From assembly GCA_035471785.1 (NCBI GenBank), contig DATIPQ010000035.1:1-64000 (forward strand): DNA of 64,000 bases, read 5' to 3'. Both the position numbers and the translations under genes were made by a program. The notes beneath the pieces were generated by a model. The model was given only the letters and a program-made list of their open reading frames with translations. It did no database searches and was not told the origin of the DNA. The DNA comes from Acidobacteriota bacterium. Lineage in GTDB: Bacteria > Acidobacteriota > UBA6911 > RPQK01 > DATIPO01. Position 1 is the stretch's first letter. Every line of letters begins with the position of its first letter. Shown piece by piece: positions 1-10,906 of this stretch.

Positions 1-140
1 CCGGGCTCGCTGAAGGCGAGCGATTCGTTAGCCCAGGGTGGAGTCCGCGGCAAGCGAAGCGCGGCAAGGACGTAACCCTGGGTGTAGAACCAAAGAAGAA
101 AAAAACCCTGAAGGGGTGAGATAACGGGCAAAGAGGGCCT
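1..140 (-). repeat. Interspersed structured intergenic repeat, copy A
   Basis: Read on the minus strand this stretch runs: CACCCCTTCAGGG, an A/T-rich spacer, ACCCAGGGT, a GC-rich hairpin-forming middle, ACCCTGGGCTAACGAAT, then a small GCTCGC/GCGAGC stem. The same order of blocks occurs at 52036-52302 on the plus strand, so it is a dispersed repeat. The ACCCAGGGT/ACCCTGGGCT blocks can pair with each other and enclose the variable middle. It lies directly downstream of the yhbY stop codon and may supply its 3' end. It is cut by the window start. Confidence 0.7.
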
Positions 141-145
141 AATGA

Positions 146-445
146 TCAAGGCAGGTGGATGCCGCGGTCTTCGGGGTTTTCGGCGGGGCGGTAGAAGATG
201 GCGATGTTGCCGATCACGCCTACCAGGTCGCTGGCGGTGCGCTCGGCCATCAACTCAGCCAGCTTCTTGCGCTCGTCTTTATGGTCGACGAACTTGACTT
301 TGATCAGTTCGTGGGCGTTGATGGAGCGGTCGAACTCTTCCACCAGCGGTTCGGTCAGTCCATGCTGCCCCACCTGCACCACGGGTTTGAGGCTGTGGGC
401 CAAGCCTTTCAGATATTTTCGCTGACTTCCTGACAATCCCAGCAT
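146..445 (-). CDS. yhbY: YhbY/CRS1-type RNA-binding protein
   Basis: A 99-residue protein of the CRM (CRS1-YhbY) family, which binds RNA and in bacteria associates with pre-50S ribosomal particles. The N-terminus LSGSQRKYLKGLAHSLKP and the GQHGLT segment (family GxxGLT, near residue 30) are the diagnostic motifs; length equals the usual ~97 residues. An upstream in-frame extension to 592 exists but is low-complexity and covers an intergenic CCAACTCCCAA tract, so the ATG at 445 is preferred. It lies downstream of the Lhr-like helicase gene on the same strand, 146 bp away. Confidence 0.88.
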   Translation of the reverse strand: MLGLSGSQRKYLKGLAHSLKPVVQVGQHGLTEPLVEEFDRSINAHELIKVKFVDHKDERKKLAELMAERTASDLVGVIGNIAIFYRPAENPEDRGIHLP

Positions 446-483
446 AGGCCGAGACTTTAACACGTCTGCACGACCCCCGGTCG

Positions 484-517
484 AACTTCCAACTCCCAAT
501 CTCCAATTCACAAGTTC
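484..517. repeat. Degenerate CCAACT/CCCAAT intergenic tract
   Basis: A tract built from short words such as AACTCCCAAT and CTCCAATTC. Similar tracts occur between genes at 5320-5349, 15873-15916 and 56941-56975. The function is unknown. Confidence 0.4.
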
Positions 518-591
518 GGACTCTCTGGCGAATCGGTCCCTGTCAGGGACAAGAACGGAAGGTCCTGGCTCAGAACTTATGACCGGCAGCA

Positions 592-3500
592 CTAGCCTTG
601 CATCTGGGCGATGAGGCGGCGGACGGCGGGGGAGGCCGGGGCGTCGACGACGGAGCCGTTCTCGAAATGGATGCGGGTGCCCGGATGGGGACGGACGCGG
701 GGGCCGGGCAGCAGGATTCCCGTCAGGTTGAGCGGGTCGGCGGCCGATATCGAGATGCGTTCAGGCTCCTGGGGCGTACCCGAGCGGCGCAGGTGGCGCA
801 GGGCGTCCACCGCCTCGGGAAGGGCGAACTGCTCGCCCCTGGGTCCGGAGACGAAGCGTCCGCCGCGCACCTCTCCGCGCGACTCCATGCGCCGCAAGAT
901 CATGAGCAGGTCGCGCCAGGGCACGTTGAGGCTCTCGCGCTGGGCCAGGTCGCGGAAGACCACTCCCCAGCGGGCCAGCAACTGGCGGGCGTAGGACTCG
1001 ACTGCCTCGGTCTCTTGCCGCTCTGTCTGCATCCCTTCGCCGCCGGCCTGGGACAGGTGAGGACGCAGCAGCGTCCAGCGTCCGGTGGGAGACCCCTGCT
1101 TGCGCGGCATGGCGCGTCCGCGGCGCAGCGACTTGCGGCGCACCGGTTTGCGGCGGCGCTTGGGATCGATGAGACGGCGCAGGTTGTCGAAGCCGTCGGC
1201 GGTGGCCAAGCCCGAAGCGGCCAGTTCCCACAGCCCTTCCTCCACCTGAGAGGGCAGCAGTCCGCTGGCATCCACCAGGTCGTCGAGAAAACTGGCGCCC
1301 AACCGGCGCAGGGTTTCCAGCACCGCTTGTCCGTGGGCGGAAAGGTCGGCAGCCGGGTCGCCCTGACCGTGGTGCAGACCCAGCAGGCCGCGCAGGTCCT
1401 GGCGGTGAAAGAAGGCCACCGGGGCCAGCTTGGTGGGACGTCCGGAGCGGCCCGACTCGGAGGCGTCCTCGCCGTAACCGCTGCGGACGCTCAGGCGTCC
1501 CCAGGCGAAGCGTCCCGACAGGCACAGGTTGTCGAGCAGGTCGGGAGAGTAGTCGGAGAGGCGGGCCGGCAAGAGGACGCTTTCCCAAGCCGAAGCCGGG
1601 GCTTCCAGTCCTTGCAGTTGTTCCAGCACCTGTTCCAGTCCGGCCTGCCCGTGCAGCCGCGTACCCGGGACGAGGTGTTGCCAGCGCAGCAGAAAGCGCA
1701 TGAAGGTGGACTCCGAGACCGCTTCGATCTGGCGGCGAAGGCGTCCCAGGGTGAGACGGTGGATGCGGGCCAGCAGTCGGCGGTCGCACCATTCCAGCGC
1801 GGTTTCTCCGCCCGGGCGGAAGCTGCCCCGCAGGATCTGCCCCTGGCCCTCCAGGCCGGCCAGGGCGATTTCGATATCGCCCAGCGGAAGGCCGTAAGCA
1901 TCGGCCAGTTCGTGGGCCGTGACCGGGCCGCAGGTTTCCATGCGTCCGCGCACCAGCTCGCGCAGCGACTCTTCCCGCGACAGGTCGCGGTCGCGGTTCC
2001 ACAGGAAGTCTTCGTCCCGGGTCAATCGCAGTCCGTAGATCTTTTCGATGATCAAGGCGCGCTCGACCGCTACCCAGAGGACGCGCCGCACTCCGTCCTC
2101 GCCCTGCAGCTCCACCCGCAGCGCCCGATGCGGTAAAGACTCGCCGTTACCGGCCAGGCTCGATGCGGTCTGGCCGGAGGCTTGCCGGTAAGTTCCACCT
2201 TGGCCCCGCGCGGCCACGGCCAGGGGATGAAGCTCCTGAAAGCAGGCCTGAAGCTCGTCGTCTTTCTCCTCGGGCAGGACGATGAGCGTCAGCAGCGCGT
2301 CGTGCAGTTCGTCGGCGTTGCGCATCAGCGGCGCGGCTTCTTCCACCACCCTCTGGATGGCCGAAGCGTCGAGCAGGCCCATCTCTTCTTCGCGGGGAGG
2401 CAGGAAGCGCCGGGTCTGCACCGCCCGGGCCCGCCGTTCTTCCAGCGGGGCGTCGTCCAAAAAGGCGTAGGGATTGGCGTTGAGGATCTCGTGGGAGAGG
2501 GGCGAGGGCTCCGGCGTGTCGACCGCCGCGCATTCGACCCGTCCCTCTTCGATGGCGGCCAGCAGGTCTTCCAGGGCCTCGACGTCCATGGCCTCGGTGA
2601 GGCAGTCGTGGAGGGTGTCCTTAACCAGCGGATGGTCGGGCACTTCGATGTCGCCCACGATGTTTTCGAGGCAGGCGGCGGACTCGGGAAAGACCGAGGC
2701 CAGCAGGTCTTGGGAGCGCATGCGCTGAAGCTGGGGAGGCACCTTCTTGCCGCCGGCGAAGCGCAGCACTTGCAGGGCCCGTCCCGCGTTCCAGCGCCAG
2801 CGGGTGGGGAAGAGGGGCGAGTCGAGCGTGGCCTGAACCAGCACCTCGCGGACGTTGTGCGAGGTGAGGAAGGCGAAGACGCTCTCCAGCGGAAAGCTGT
2901 GCTGGTCGCTGAGCGAGATGCAGATGCCGTTCTCGGTGGCCGCCGCCTGCAGCTCGAAGTTGAAGGAGCGGCAGAACTTCTTGCGCAGGGCCAGCCCCCA
3001 GGCGCGGTTGAGGCGGCTGCCCAGGGGCGAGTGGATGATGAGCTGCATGCCTCCGCCCTCGTCGAAGAAGCGCTCGGCCACCAGGCAGTCGAGGCTAGGC
3101 ATGCGTCCTCCCAGCGCCCGCTGCCCGGCCCGCAGATAGTCCACCGCCTGGCGGGCCGCCGAGGCGTCCAGTCCGCAGTGTTCTTGCAGCCATTGCCCGG
3201 CCTCCTCGGGGGACGATTCCACGGCCTTGCAGCGCACTTCGCTGAGGGCCTGGGAAAGCTCCTGGGTGCGTCCCGGCACTTCGCCGAACCAGAAGGGAAT
3301 GGTGGGAGCGGCGCCCTGAGCGTCCTCGACTCGCAGGACGCCTTCCTCCAGCTTGCGGATGCGCCAGGAGGTGTTGCCCAGCAGAAAGATGTCCCCCTTG
3401 GAGCTTTCCAGCGCGAAGTCCTCGTCGACGCTGCCGACGGGGATGTCTCCCGGGTCCATCTTGACCAGATAGTCGGCCACCTCGGGGATGGCGCCTCCCG

Positions 3501-4962
3501 AAGTGATGGCGCTGAGGCGGGCGTTGCGGCGTCCCCGCACCAGGCCGTTGACGCGGTCGCGGTGCAGATAGGCCCCCCGGCGTCCCTTGCGGGTAGAGGT
3601 GCCTTCCGAAAGCATGGCCAGCAGGGCCTCATAGTCGCGGCGCTCGAGTTGGTTGTAGGGCATGGCCCGGCTCAGCACCCGGAAAAGCTCCTCCTCCTTC
3701 CAGTCGCGCGAGGCGCATTCGGCCACGATCTGCTGGGCCAGCACGTCCAGCGGACTGTGGGGGATGAGGATGCGGTCCAGGTCGCCGCGTCCGACGGCGT
3801 GGACCAGGGCGGCGCATTCCAGCAGGTCGTCGCGGCTGAGGGCGATGAGGCGTCCTTTGGGAATGGCGCCCTTCCAGTGTCCCGAGCGTCCGATGCGCTG
3901 CAAGGCCAGGGCGATGGCGCGTGTGGCGCCGATCTGGCACACCAGGTCGACGTGACCGATGTCGATGCCCAGCTCCAGCGAAGCCGTGGCCACCACCGCC
4001 TTCAGTTCGCCCTTCTTGAGGCGCCGTTCGGCGCTGAGGCGGATTTCTTTGGAGAGGCTGCCGTGGTGGCAAGCGACCAGCTCCTCGCCCAGCATCTCCG
4101 AGAGGTGGTGGGTGACGCGCTCGGCCAGGCGCCGGGTGTTGACGAAGACCAGCGTGGTCTTGTGTTCCCCGATGTAGCGGGCCAGCAGGCGGTAGACGTC
4201 CTGCCAGGTGTCGTGGGAAGGGACGGCCGCCAATTCGTCCTCGGGGATCTCCACCTCGAGGTCCGTCTGGCGGCGATGCCCCACGTCCACGATCTCGCAG
4301 TGCCGGTCCCGGCCCACCAGGTAGCGGGCCATCTTTTCCACCGGTTTGACGGTGGCCGAGAGTCCGATGCGTTGCAGCGGACGTCCGCAAAGGGCCTCCA
4401 GCCTCTCCAGCGTCAGCAGCAGGTGGGAGCCGCGCTTGTCGCGGGCCAGCGAGTGGATCTCGTCGAGGATGACCGTCCGCGTGGTGCTGAGGGCTCTGCG
4501 CCCGTACTCGCTTGTGAGCAGGATGTAGAGGGATTCCGGGGTGGTGACCAGGATATGGGGAGGATGCTGAAGCATCTTGCGGCGTTCTGATTGGGGCGTA
4601 TCGCCGCTGCGCACCTGGGGACGGATTTCGGGGAGCTCCAGGCCCATGCGCGTGGCGCCTTGAGCGATCTCCCGCAGCGGACTGAGCAGGTTGGCCCGGA
4701 TGTCGTTGGCCAGCGCCTTGAGGGGAGAGACGTAGACGACCTGAATCTCGTCCTCGAGTTGGCCCCGCAGTCCGCGGCGGGCCAGGTCGTCGATTTCGCA
4801 CAAGAAGGCCGACAGCGTCTTGCCCGATCCCGTGGGAGCCGAGATGAGGACGTTGCGCCCCTCCCTGATCAGCGGCCAGCCCATTCGCTGCGGCTCGGTA
4901 GGCTCACCGAAGGTCTCCGAAAACCACTGCGCCACCGCCGGATGAAATGCGTCCAGACTCAT
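592..4962 (-). CDS. lhr: Lhr-type large ATP-dependent helicase
   Basis: A 1456-residue superfamily 2 helicase of the Lhr (large helicase-related) class, implicated in DNA repair and RNA:DNA unwinding; the long form is about 1,500 residues, as here. Visible motifs: Walker A APTGSGKT (42-49), a DEIH box (167-170), SATVKP motif III, and in the second RecA domain TASLELGIDIG and QRIGRSGH. A long Lhr-core winged-helix and C-terminal region follows, with a basic KRRRKPVRRKSLRRGR patch. The ATG overlaps the NIPSNAP gene stop by 4 bp (ATGA), so the two are probably co-translated. Confidence 0.92.
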   Translation of the reverse strand: MSLDAFHPAVAQWFSETFGEPTEPQRMGWPLIREGRNVLISAPTGSGKTLSAFLCEIDDLARRGLRGQLEDEIQVVYVSPLKALANDIRANLLSPLREIAQGATRMGLELPEIRPQVRSGDTPQSERRKMLQHPPHILVTTPESLYILLTSEYGRRALSTTRTVILDEIHSLARDKRGSHLLLTLERLEALCGRPLQRIGLSATVKPVEKMARYLVGRDRHCEIVDVGHRRQTDLEVEIPEDELAAVPSHDTWQDVYRLLARYIGEHKTTLVFVNTRRLAERVTHHLSEMLGEELVACHHGSLSKEIRLSAERRLKKGELKAVVATASLELGIDIGHVDLVCQIGATRAIALALQRIGRSGHWKGAIPKGRLIALSRDDLLECAALVHAVGRGDLDRILIPHSPLDVLAQQIVAECASRDWKEEELFRVLSRAMPYNQLERRDYEALLAMLSEGTSTRKGRRGAYLHRDRVNGLVRGRRNARLSAITSGGAIPEVADYLVKMDPGDIPVGSVDEDFALESSKGDIFLLGNTSWRIRKLEEGVLRVEDAQGAAPTIPFWFGEVPGRTQELSQALSEVRCKAVESSPEEAGQWLQEHCGLDASAARQAVDYLRAGQRALGGRMPSLDCLVAERFFDEGGGMQLIIHSPLGSRLNRAWGLALRKKFCRSFNFELQAAATENGICISLSDQHSFPLESVFAFLTSHNVREVLVQATLDSPLFPTRWRWNAGRALQVLRFAGGKKVPPQLQRMRSQDLLASVFPESAACLENIVGDIEVPDHPLVKDTLHDCLTEAMDVEALEDLLAAIEEGRVECAAVDTPEPSPLSHEILNANPYAFLDDAPLEERRARAVQTRRFLPPREEEMGLLDASAIQRVVEEAAPLMRNADELHDALLTLIVLPEEKDDELQACFQELHPLAVAARGQGGTYRQASGQTASSLAGNGESLPHRALRVELQGEDGVRRVLWVAVERALIIEKIYGLRLTRDEDFLWNRDRDLSREESLRELVRGRMETCGPVTAHELADAYGLPLGDIEIALAGLEGQGQILRGSFRPGGETALEWCDRRLLARIHRLTLGRLRRQIEAVSESTFMRFLLRWQHLVPGTRLHGQAGLEQVLEQLQGLEAPASAWESVLLPARLSDYSPDLLDNLCLSGRFAWGRLSVRSGYGEDASESGRSGRPTKLAPVAFFHRQDLRGLLGLHHGQGDPAADLSAHGQAVLETLRRLGASFLDDLVDASGLLPSQVEEGLWELAASGLATADGFDNLRRLIDPKRRRKPVRRKSLRRGRAMPRKQGSPTGRWTLLRPHLSQAGGEGMQTERQETEAVESYARQLLARWGVVFRDLAQRESLNVPWRDLLMILRRMESRGEVRGGRFVSGPRGEQFALPEAVDALRHLRRSGTPQEPERISISAADPLNLTGILLPGPRVRPHPGTRIHFENGSVVDAPASPAVRRLIAQMQG

Positions 4963-5288
4963 GAAAAACCCTCGGCAAACCCGCTACTCCCCGCCGCCGG
5001 CTCAAAAAGATGAAAAGTCTCCTCCTCAACCATGGGCCCGGTGCGCTGGAAGATGTCTTGCAGGCGCGGATCCCCGATCAGCCGGGGCCAGAGCTCCTCG
5101 AACTCCTGCAAATCCTCGAACTCCCACAATTCGATGAACTCGCCCACCGTCCCCACCTTGGACTTGAAAATGCCGGCCAGCTTGAGTCGATGCTCGCGCA
5201 CCAGGGGGAGGATCTCTTGCTGGAAGATGCCTTCGAAGGGGCCGATCTGATGGGCGCGCACCCGGTAGCTTACCCGCAACAGGATCAT
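4959..5288 (-). CDS. NIPSNAP family protein
   Basis: A 109-residue single-domain protein resembling NIPSNAP/dimeric alpha-beta barrel proteins: an N-terminal beta strand (MILLRVSYRVR), a helix with ILPLVREHRLKLAGIF, then GEFIELWEFEDLQEFEELW, the typical workload-like WxF segment. The biochemical role of the family is unsettled. I chose the ATG at 5288 over an in-frame GTG two codons upstream. It overlaps lhr by 4 bp and is probably the first gene of that operon. Confidence 0.75.
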   Translation of the reverse strand: MILLRVSYRVRAHQIGPFEGIFQQEILPLVREHRLKLAGIFKSKVGTVGEFIELWEFEDLQEFEELWPRLIGDPRLQDIFQRTGPMVEEETFHLFEPAAGSSGFAEGFS

Positions 5289-5319
5289 ATTCACCAGTTT
5301 AACACGCCGCAGGCTGCGC

Positions 5320-5349
5320 CACTCCCAACCGCCAACTGCCAGCTCTCAA
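5320..5349. repeat. Degenerate CCAACT/CCCAAC intergenic tract
   Basis: ACTCCCAACCGCCAACTGCC lies between the NIPSNAP gene and the downstream flavoprotein gene. It is the same kind of tract as at 484-517, 15873-15916 and 56941-56975. Confidence 0.4.
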
Positions 5350-5355
5350 GCCATA

Positions 5356-7005
5356 TCAGAGGCTCTGGAAGTAGCGGTAGGTCTGCAGACCGCCCGAGAG
5401 ATTCTTGGCGTCGTAGCCGTTTTGGCGCAGGGCGCGGACGGCGTAGTAGGCCCGCTGGCCCACCATGCAGATGACCCAGATCTCGCGGTCCTTGGGCAAT
5501 TCGTGCATGCGGTGGCGCAGTTGGGAAAGAGGCACGTTGACCGCTCCCGGAACGTGTTCCTTCTCGTATTCCTGCGGCTCGCGGACGTCCACCAGCAGGG
5601 CCCCGGTTTGCGACAATTGGCGCCAATCGGCCAGCGGCAGGTCGCCTCTCAAGTGGTTGGCCGCGATCATTCCGGCCATGTTGACCGGATCTTTGGCGGC
5701 CCCGAACTGGGGGGCGTAGCACAGTTCGGCCTCTTCCAGATCGTAGACGGTGGCGTTCATTTGCAGGGCCATGGCGATGGTGTCGATGCGGCGCTCCACT
5801 CCTTTTTCGCCCACCGCCTGGGCTCCCAACAGCTTGCCGTCGCCCCGCGAGAAGAGAAGCTTCAGATGGATGGGCCGCGCCCCCGGGAAGTAGCTGACGT
5901 GATGTCCCGGATGCAGGTAGACGCAGGCGAACTCATTCATGCCGTCGGCCAGCAGCCCCTTCTCGCTGGCTCCGGTCTGAGCCACCACCAGTTTGAAGAT
6001 GCCGCAGACCGCCGTCGACTGGGCGCCGCGGAAGGTGGAAGGCCGTTCCAGGATGGAATCGGCGGCCACTCGTCCCTGCCGGTTGGCGGGTCCCGCCAGG
6101 GGAAAGACGCGCGGAGTCCCCGAGACCACATGACGCACTTCCACGGCGTCGCCCACGGCCCACACGTGGGGGGCGGAAGTGCGCATCTGTTCGTCCACCC
6201 TGATGGCTCCCTGATTCCCCAGCGCCAGTCCGGCTTGGCGGGCCAGCGTACTCTCCGGACGCACTCCCATGGCCAGGATGACCAGTCCCGCCGGCAGGCG
6301 CCGGCCCGATTCGGTCAGCACCCGCAAGGCGTCCCCCCGCCTTTCGAAGCCCCGCAGAGCGTCGCCCAGCACGATCTCCACTCCCTGGGCGCGCAGATGT
6401 TCTTCCACGGGCTTGGCCATCTCAGGGTCCATAGATGGAAGAATCTGCTCAGCCTTCTCCAGCAGGGTGATGGAAAGGCCCCGTCGCGACAGGTTTTCGG
6501 CCATCTCCATTCCGATGAAGCCGGCCCCCGCGATGACCGCGCCATGCTTGCTTTGCCGCCGCTCGAGCCACTCGCGGATGCGCCGCGAGTCGGGAATGGT
6601 GCGCAGCGAAAAAATGCCGGGCAGATCGATTCCCGGCAGCGGCGGGCGGATGGGAGCCGCTCCGGGAGAAAGCACCAGAGCGTCGTAGTCTTCCCGATAG
6701 ACCTCGTCGCTGCGCAGGTTCTTGACCTCGATGGTCCGCCGGCGGGTATCCAGGGAGAGAACCTCGCTCAGCGTCCGCACCTCGATGTTGAAGCGCTCCT
6801 GGAAGAGTTGGGGAGAGGCTACCAGCAGTTGGGCTTCGTTGGAGATGACGTCGCCCACATAGTAGGGCAGGCCGCAGTTGGCGAAGGACACGTAGGGTCC
6901 GCGGTCGATGATGACGATGCGGCAGCTTTCGCACAGCCTTCTGGCCCGCGCCGCACAGGACGCCCCTCCCGCCACGCCGCCGACGATGATGATCTTCTTG
7001 CTCAT
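5356..7005 (-). CDS. CoA-disulfide reductase-like flavoprotein with C-terminal rhodanese domain
   Basis: A 549-residue pyridine nucleotide-disulfide oxidoreductase of the CoA-disulfide reductase/NADH oxidase/persulfide reductase group. Visible: FAD-binding IIIVGGVAGGASCAARARR at the N-terminus, the single redox Cys44 in SFANCGLPYYVGD, a second Rossmann motif AGAGFIGMEMAENL, the WAVGDAVE FAD motif, a dimerisation domain, then a rhodanese domain (about 455-549) with LLVDVREPQEYEKEHVPGA and catalytic Cys513 in VICMVGQR. The fusion suggests reduction of CoA- or sulfane-sulfur persulfides (inference). The ATG at 7005 has AGGACGG upstream; the longer reading frame to 7329 is not family-like. Confidence 0.9.
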   Translation of the reverse strand: MSKKIIIVGGVAGGASCAARARRLCESCRIVIIDRGPYVSFANCGLPYYVGDVISNEAQLLVASPQLFQERFNIEVRTLSEVLSLDTRRRTIEVKNLRSDEVYREDYDALVLSPGAAPIRPPLPGIDLPGIFSLRTIPDSRRIREWLERRQSKHGAVIAGAGFIGMEMAENLSRRGLSITLLEKAEQILPSMDPEMAKPVEEHLRAQGVEIVLGDALRGFERRGDALRVLTESGRRLPAGLVILAMGVRPESTLARQAGLALGNQGAIRVDEQMRTSAPHVWAVGDAVEVRHVVSGTPRVFPLAGPANRQGRVAADSILERPSTFRGAQSTAVCGIFKLVVAQTGASEKGLLADGMNEFACVYLHPGHHVSYFPGARPIHLKLLFSRGDGKLLGAQAVGEKGVERRIDTIAMALQMNATVYDLEEAELCYAPQFGAAKDPVNMAGMIAANHLRGDLPLADWRQLSQTGALLVDVREPQEYEKEHVPGAVNVPLSQLRHRMHELPKDREIWVICMVGQRAYYAVRALRQNGYDAKNLSGGLQTYRYFQSL

Positions 7006-7210
7006 GATTCCGTCCTGCTGCAACCGAAGCAACGGTCGGGCCAATCCTGAGCAGCGTGACAGGGAGGCGCAGGGCCGGGGCCCTGTGGGATTTGCCTTGC
7101 AATGGGGGATTTCGCCTCCTCCCCTCAACATCAAGTCGGCTTTTTTGGGATACTGAACGGGTTTTGAGTCGAGAACTGAATACCCCCTTGTGGGAAAGGA
7201 GATAGCTTTC

Positions 7211-7996
7211 ATGAAGAAACTGGCGCTTGCAGCAATTGCCCTGACGGTTCTGACGGCCAACGCCTGGGCGGGCGTGGTGGTCGAGATGACGGTGACCGAC
7301 CTGACCAACAACCAAAGCCGGCCCGCCAAAATCTACGCACAGGACGGGCTCCTGCGGATGGACACGGAAGAGCCGGGGGAAGGGAGCATCACCGTCCTCT
7401 TCCTGGGCGACTCCACCGCCTTCATTCTTCACGAAGAGCAGTCCTACATCGAGATGGACGAGGAAACCGTGGCCCGGCTTTCCAGTCAGATCGATCAGGC
7501 CATGAAGCAGATGGAGGAGCAGTTGAAGAACATGCCTCCGGCCCAGCGCGAGATGATGGAAAAGATGATGAAGGATCGCATGCCCAACATGATGGGCGAG
7601 GCCATGGAGCCTCCGGTGATCGAGAAAGGCGGCACCAGCCAGACCGCCGGCTACAGTTGCACTATGTATGAAATCTACCGCAAGGACGAGAAAGTACGCG
7701 AACTGTGCGCCGCCTCGCGTTCCGAGCTGCAGGCCGGCGAAGAACTCGTCGAGTCCTTTCAGGCCATGGCCAAGTTCATGCAGAAGATGATGGAAGCCAT
7801 GCCTCAGATGAGCGAGATGATGGAGGGCACTTTCGCCGAGTTCGCCTCCATAGACGGCTTTCCGGTCATGTCGCGCCAATTCGACGACGGCCAGGCCGTG
7901 GAAGAAACGCTGCTCGACAGCATCCAGCCGATGAGCCTGGGACCCAACATTTTCAAGATCCCCTCCGGCTACAAGAAGCAGAGCGTCGGCAACTGA
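7211..7996 (+). CDS. Exported DUF4412-like protein
   Basis: A 261-residue protein with a clear signal peptide (MKKLALAAIALTVLTANAWA) and an AAAGGAG ribosome binding site upstream of ATG 7211. The mature N-terminus (VVEMTVTDLTNNQSRPAKIYAQDGLLRMD) and the later EEQSYIEMDEETV fit the DUF4412 pattern. The middle is Met/Glu-rich (QAMKQMEEQLKNMPPAQREMM), predicted helical. The function is unknown; envelope location is inferred. It is divergent from the flavoprotein gene across 205 bp. Confidence 0.75.
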   Translation: MKKLALAAIALTVLTANAWAGVVVEMTVTDLTNNQSRPAKIYAQDGLLRMDTEEPGEGSITVLFLGDSTAFILHEEQSYIEMDEETVARLSSQIDQAMKQMEEQLKNMPPAQREMMEKMMKDRMPNMMGEAMEPPVIEKGGTSQTAGYSCTMYEIYRKDEKVRELCAASRSELQAGEELVESFQAMAKFMQKMMEAMPQMSEMMEGTFAEFASIDGFPVMSRQFDDGQAVEETLLDSIQPMSLGPNIFKIPSGYKKQSVGN

Positions 7997-8003
7997 GTGC
8001 CGG

Positions 8004-8831
8004 CTAGGAATCGAGAGTGCCGACCGGTCCGGTCCGCCGCCGGCGGGCCGGACGGTTCTGAAAGACTTTAGCCTTCTCGCCCAGCATGCGTGTGACGTGG
8101 GTGAGTTGATGGCGCAGATTGCGCTCTTCGCCCATCACCAAGGCCCGCCCCTCCAGCACCTCGCGGCGGAATTCCGTCCAGTTGGAGGCCTTGCAGGCGG
8201 TAAAAGCCGTGCCCAGCATGGACAGGTAATGTCCGTCTGAGCCGCCGGTCACCGGTTTTCCGTTCTGCACCGCCCATCCCACCGCCATCAAATTGCTCTT
8301 GTGGGGCAGCACCTGATTGATGACCTCGATGCAGTCGGCCGCCTGCACGAATTGAGGATGCTTGCAGAAGAAGGGATAGCTGCGGCGGGGACCCGGCACG
8401 AAAGGATGGGGCAAGGTCACCAGGATGTCGCGCCCTTGCACCGCCTGAAAGAGCTTGTGGGTGGTCAGGCGGGTGCGGCAACTGGCCAGCGATGACTTGT
8501 TGCGCCGGATGAAGGGGGCCACTTCGCGGCTGAAGAAGTTTTCCAGGGCGTCGCAGTCGTCGAAGTAAAGCAAGATGTCCTTGCCTTCCCAGGTGGTCAC
8601 CTCGACGCCGGGGAAGACCCGTCCCGGAGCCAACCGTTCGGCTTCCAGAACCCCGCTGATGGCGTTGTGGTCGGTGATGACCAGATGCACGCTCATCTCC
8701 TCCGCCGCCGCTACGATGTCGCGCACCGGGGTGGAGCAGTCGTGGCTATGATCGCTGTGGAAGTGCATGTCGACCAACATGTGGTCTCGACGCAGAGCGG
8801 CGATGTCCGGCCTCTCGAAGACAACTTGCAT
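8004..8831 (-). CDS. PHP domain metal-dependent hydrolase
   Basis: A 275-residue protein of the PHP phosphoesterase superfamily. The metal-ligand motifs are visible: VDMHFHSDHSHDC near residue 20, LVITDHNAISG, GVEVTTWEGKDILLYF, TLPHPF and a late TGGSDGHYLSMLG. The substrate cannot be told from sequence; relatives act on phosphate esters. The start ATG 8831 has AGGAGG six bases upstream; the frame continues upstream of it but the extension is not family-like. Confidence 0.85.
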   Translation of the reverse strand: MQVVFERPDIAALRRDHMLVDMHFHSDHSHDCSTPVRDIVAAAEEMSVHLVITDHNAISGVLEAERLAPGRVFPGVEVTTWEGKDILLYFDDCDALENFFSREVAPFIRRNKSSLASCRTRLTTHKLFQAVQGRDILVTLPHPFVPGPRRSYPFFCKHPQFVQAADCIEVINQVLPHKSNLMAVGWAVQNGKPVTGGSDGHYLSMLGTAFTACKASNWTEFRREVLEGRALVMGEERNLRHQLTHVTRMLGEKAKVFQNRPARRRRTGPVGTLDS

Positions 8832-8973
8832 TGGCCTCCTATGGTCCGCCGCGGCGCCCCTCCATGTCAAGCCGCCGGGGAACCGAGAAGACCTGCACCT
8901 TCTTGACAAGAAAAGCGCGCAGCCGGTAAAAGAAGGCGGTCCCGACGGTCTCTTCTTGCCGGGAGTAAACGCC

Positions 8974-9192
8974 ATGACATCGGATGAAGCCCGCGCCATC
9001 GCCGCCTCGGCCCTGGGCGAAACCTCGGCCAATCACCTGCAGGTGGCCTTCGTGTTGGAAAAGGAGGGCGACTGGGTGATTCTGCTGACGCGGGGAGGCC
9101 AGGACTGGGTGGTCAGGGTGCCCGTCCAAGAAGCTCCTACGGCCGACCTCTTCCGCCGCCGGGTGGCGCAAGAAGTCCAACGCCTTTTTTGA
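8974..9192 (+). CDS. Small hypothetical protein upstream of argH
   Basis: A 72-residue reading frame with GGGAG eight bases before ATG 8974, ending 16 bp before argH. It begins MTSDEARAIAASALGE and continues with a beta-rich part (VAFVLEKEGDWVILLTRGG). No family is recognised. The close spacing and same strand suggest co-transcription with argH. Confidence 0.6.
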   Translation: MTSDEARAIAASALGETSANHLQVAFVLEKEGDWVILLTRGGQDWVVRVPVQEAPTADLFRRRVAQEVQRLF

Positions 9193-9208
9193 TGGGGAGA
9201 GAAGATTC

Positions 9209-10648
<1,440 letters not shown>

Positions 10649-10773
10649 CCGTCAATTTCCCGACGCTTTCTCCAGAATTTGACGATTCTCTGACGCCCCT
10701 GCCGGGTCTCCTAAATCTCTGTGGATGAAGGACAAAATTGCTGGTTAGCTGCTTTCGCGCGGCTCCTTGCGCC

Positions 10774-10791
10774 TTGGCATGCCGTTTGCGT
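10774..10791 (+). promoter_or_regulatory. Sigma-54 (-24/-12) promoter
   Basis: TTGGCATGCCGTTTGC matches the sigma-54 consensus TGGCAC-N5-TTGC with one mismatch. The invariant GG (10776-10777) and GC (10788-10789) are exactly 10 bases apart. Transcription would start near 10801, giving a leader of about 135 bases before the ATG at 10937. It is the only such element I found in the window. Confidence 0.75.
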
Positions 10792-10823
10792 ACTAGCAGG
10801 TCGGGGTAAAACGACTCTCCGGT

Positions 10824-10906
10824 CCCGGTCCCAAACAGATGGGGGAGACCGGGTCGGAGATGAGGGCAAACGGATCCCGGACGCCGCCAAGCCGAGGCGT
10901 CCGGGA
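10824..10906 (+). promoter_or_regulatory. Structured 5' leader with two hairpins
   Basis: Two inverted repeats lie between the sigma-54 promoter and the first gene. CCCGGTC (10824-10830) pairs with GACCGGG (10847-10853). An 11-bp perfect stem pairs 10875-10885 (TCCCGGACGCC) with 10896-10906 around a 10-base loop, 30 bases before the start codon. There is no T-run, so it is not an obvious terminator. It may affect stability or translation, or be a ligand-binding leader. Confidence 0.5.

Noticed and set aside
598-4590. Very long plus-strand open frames opposite the lhr gene (512 and 802 codons).
   Set aside because: They mirror the codon pattern of a clear helicase on the other strand; high GC makes such shadows common. 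No family motifs are present.
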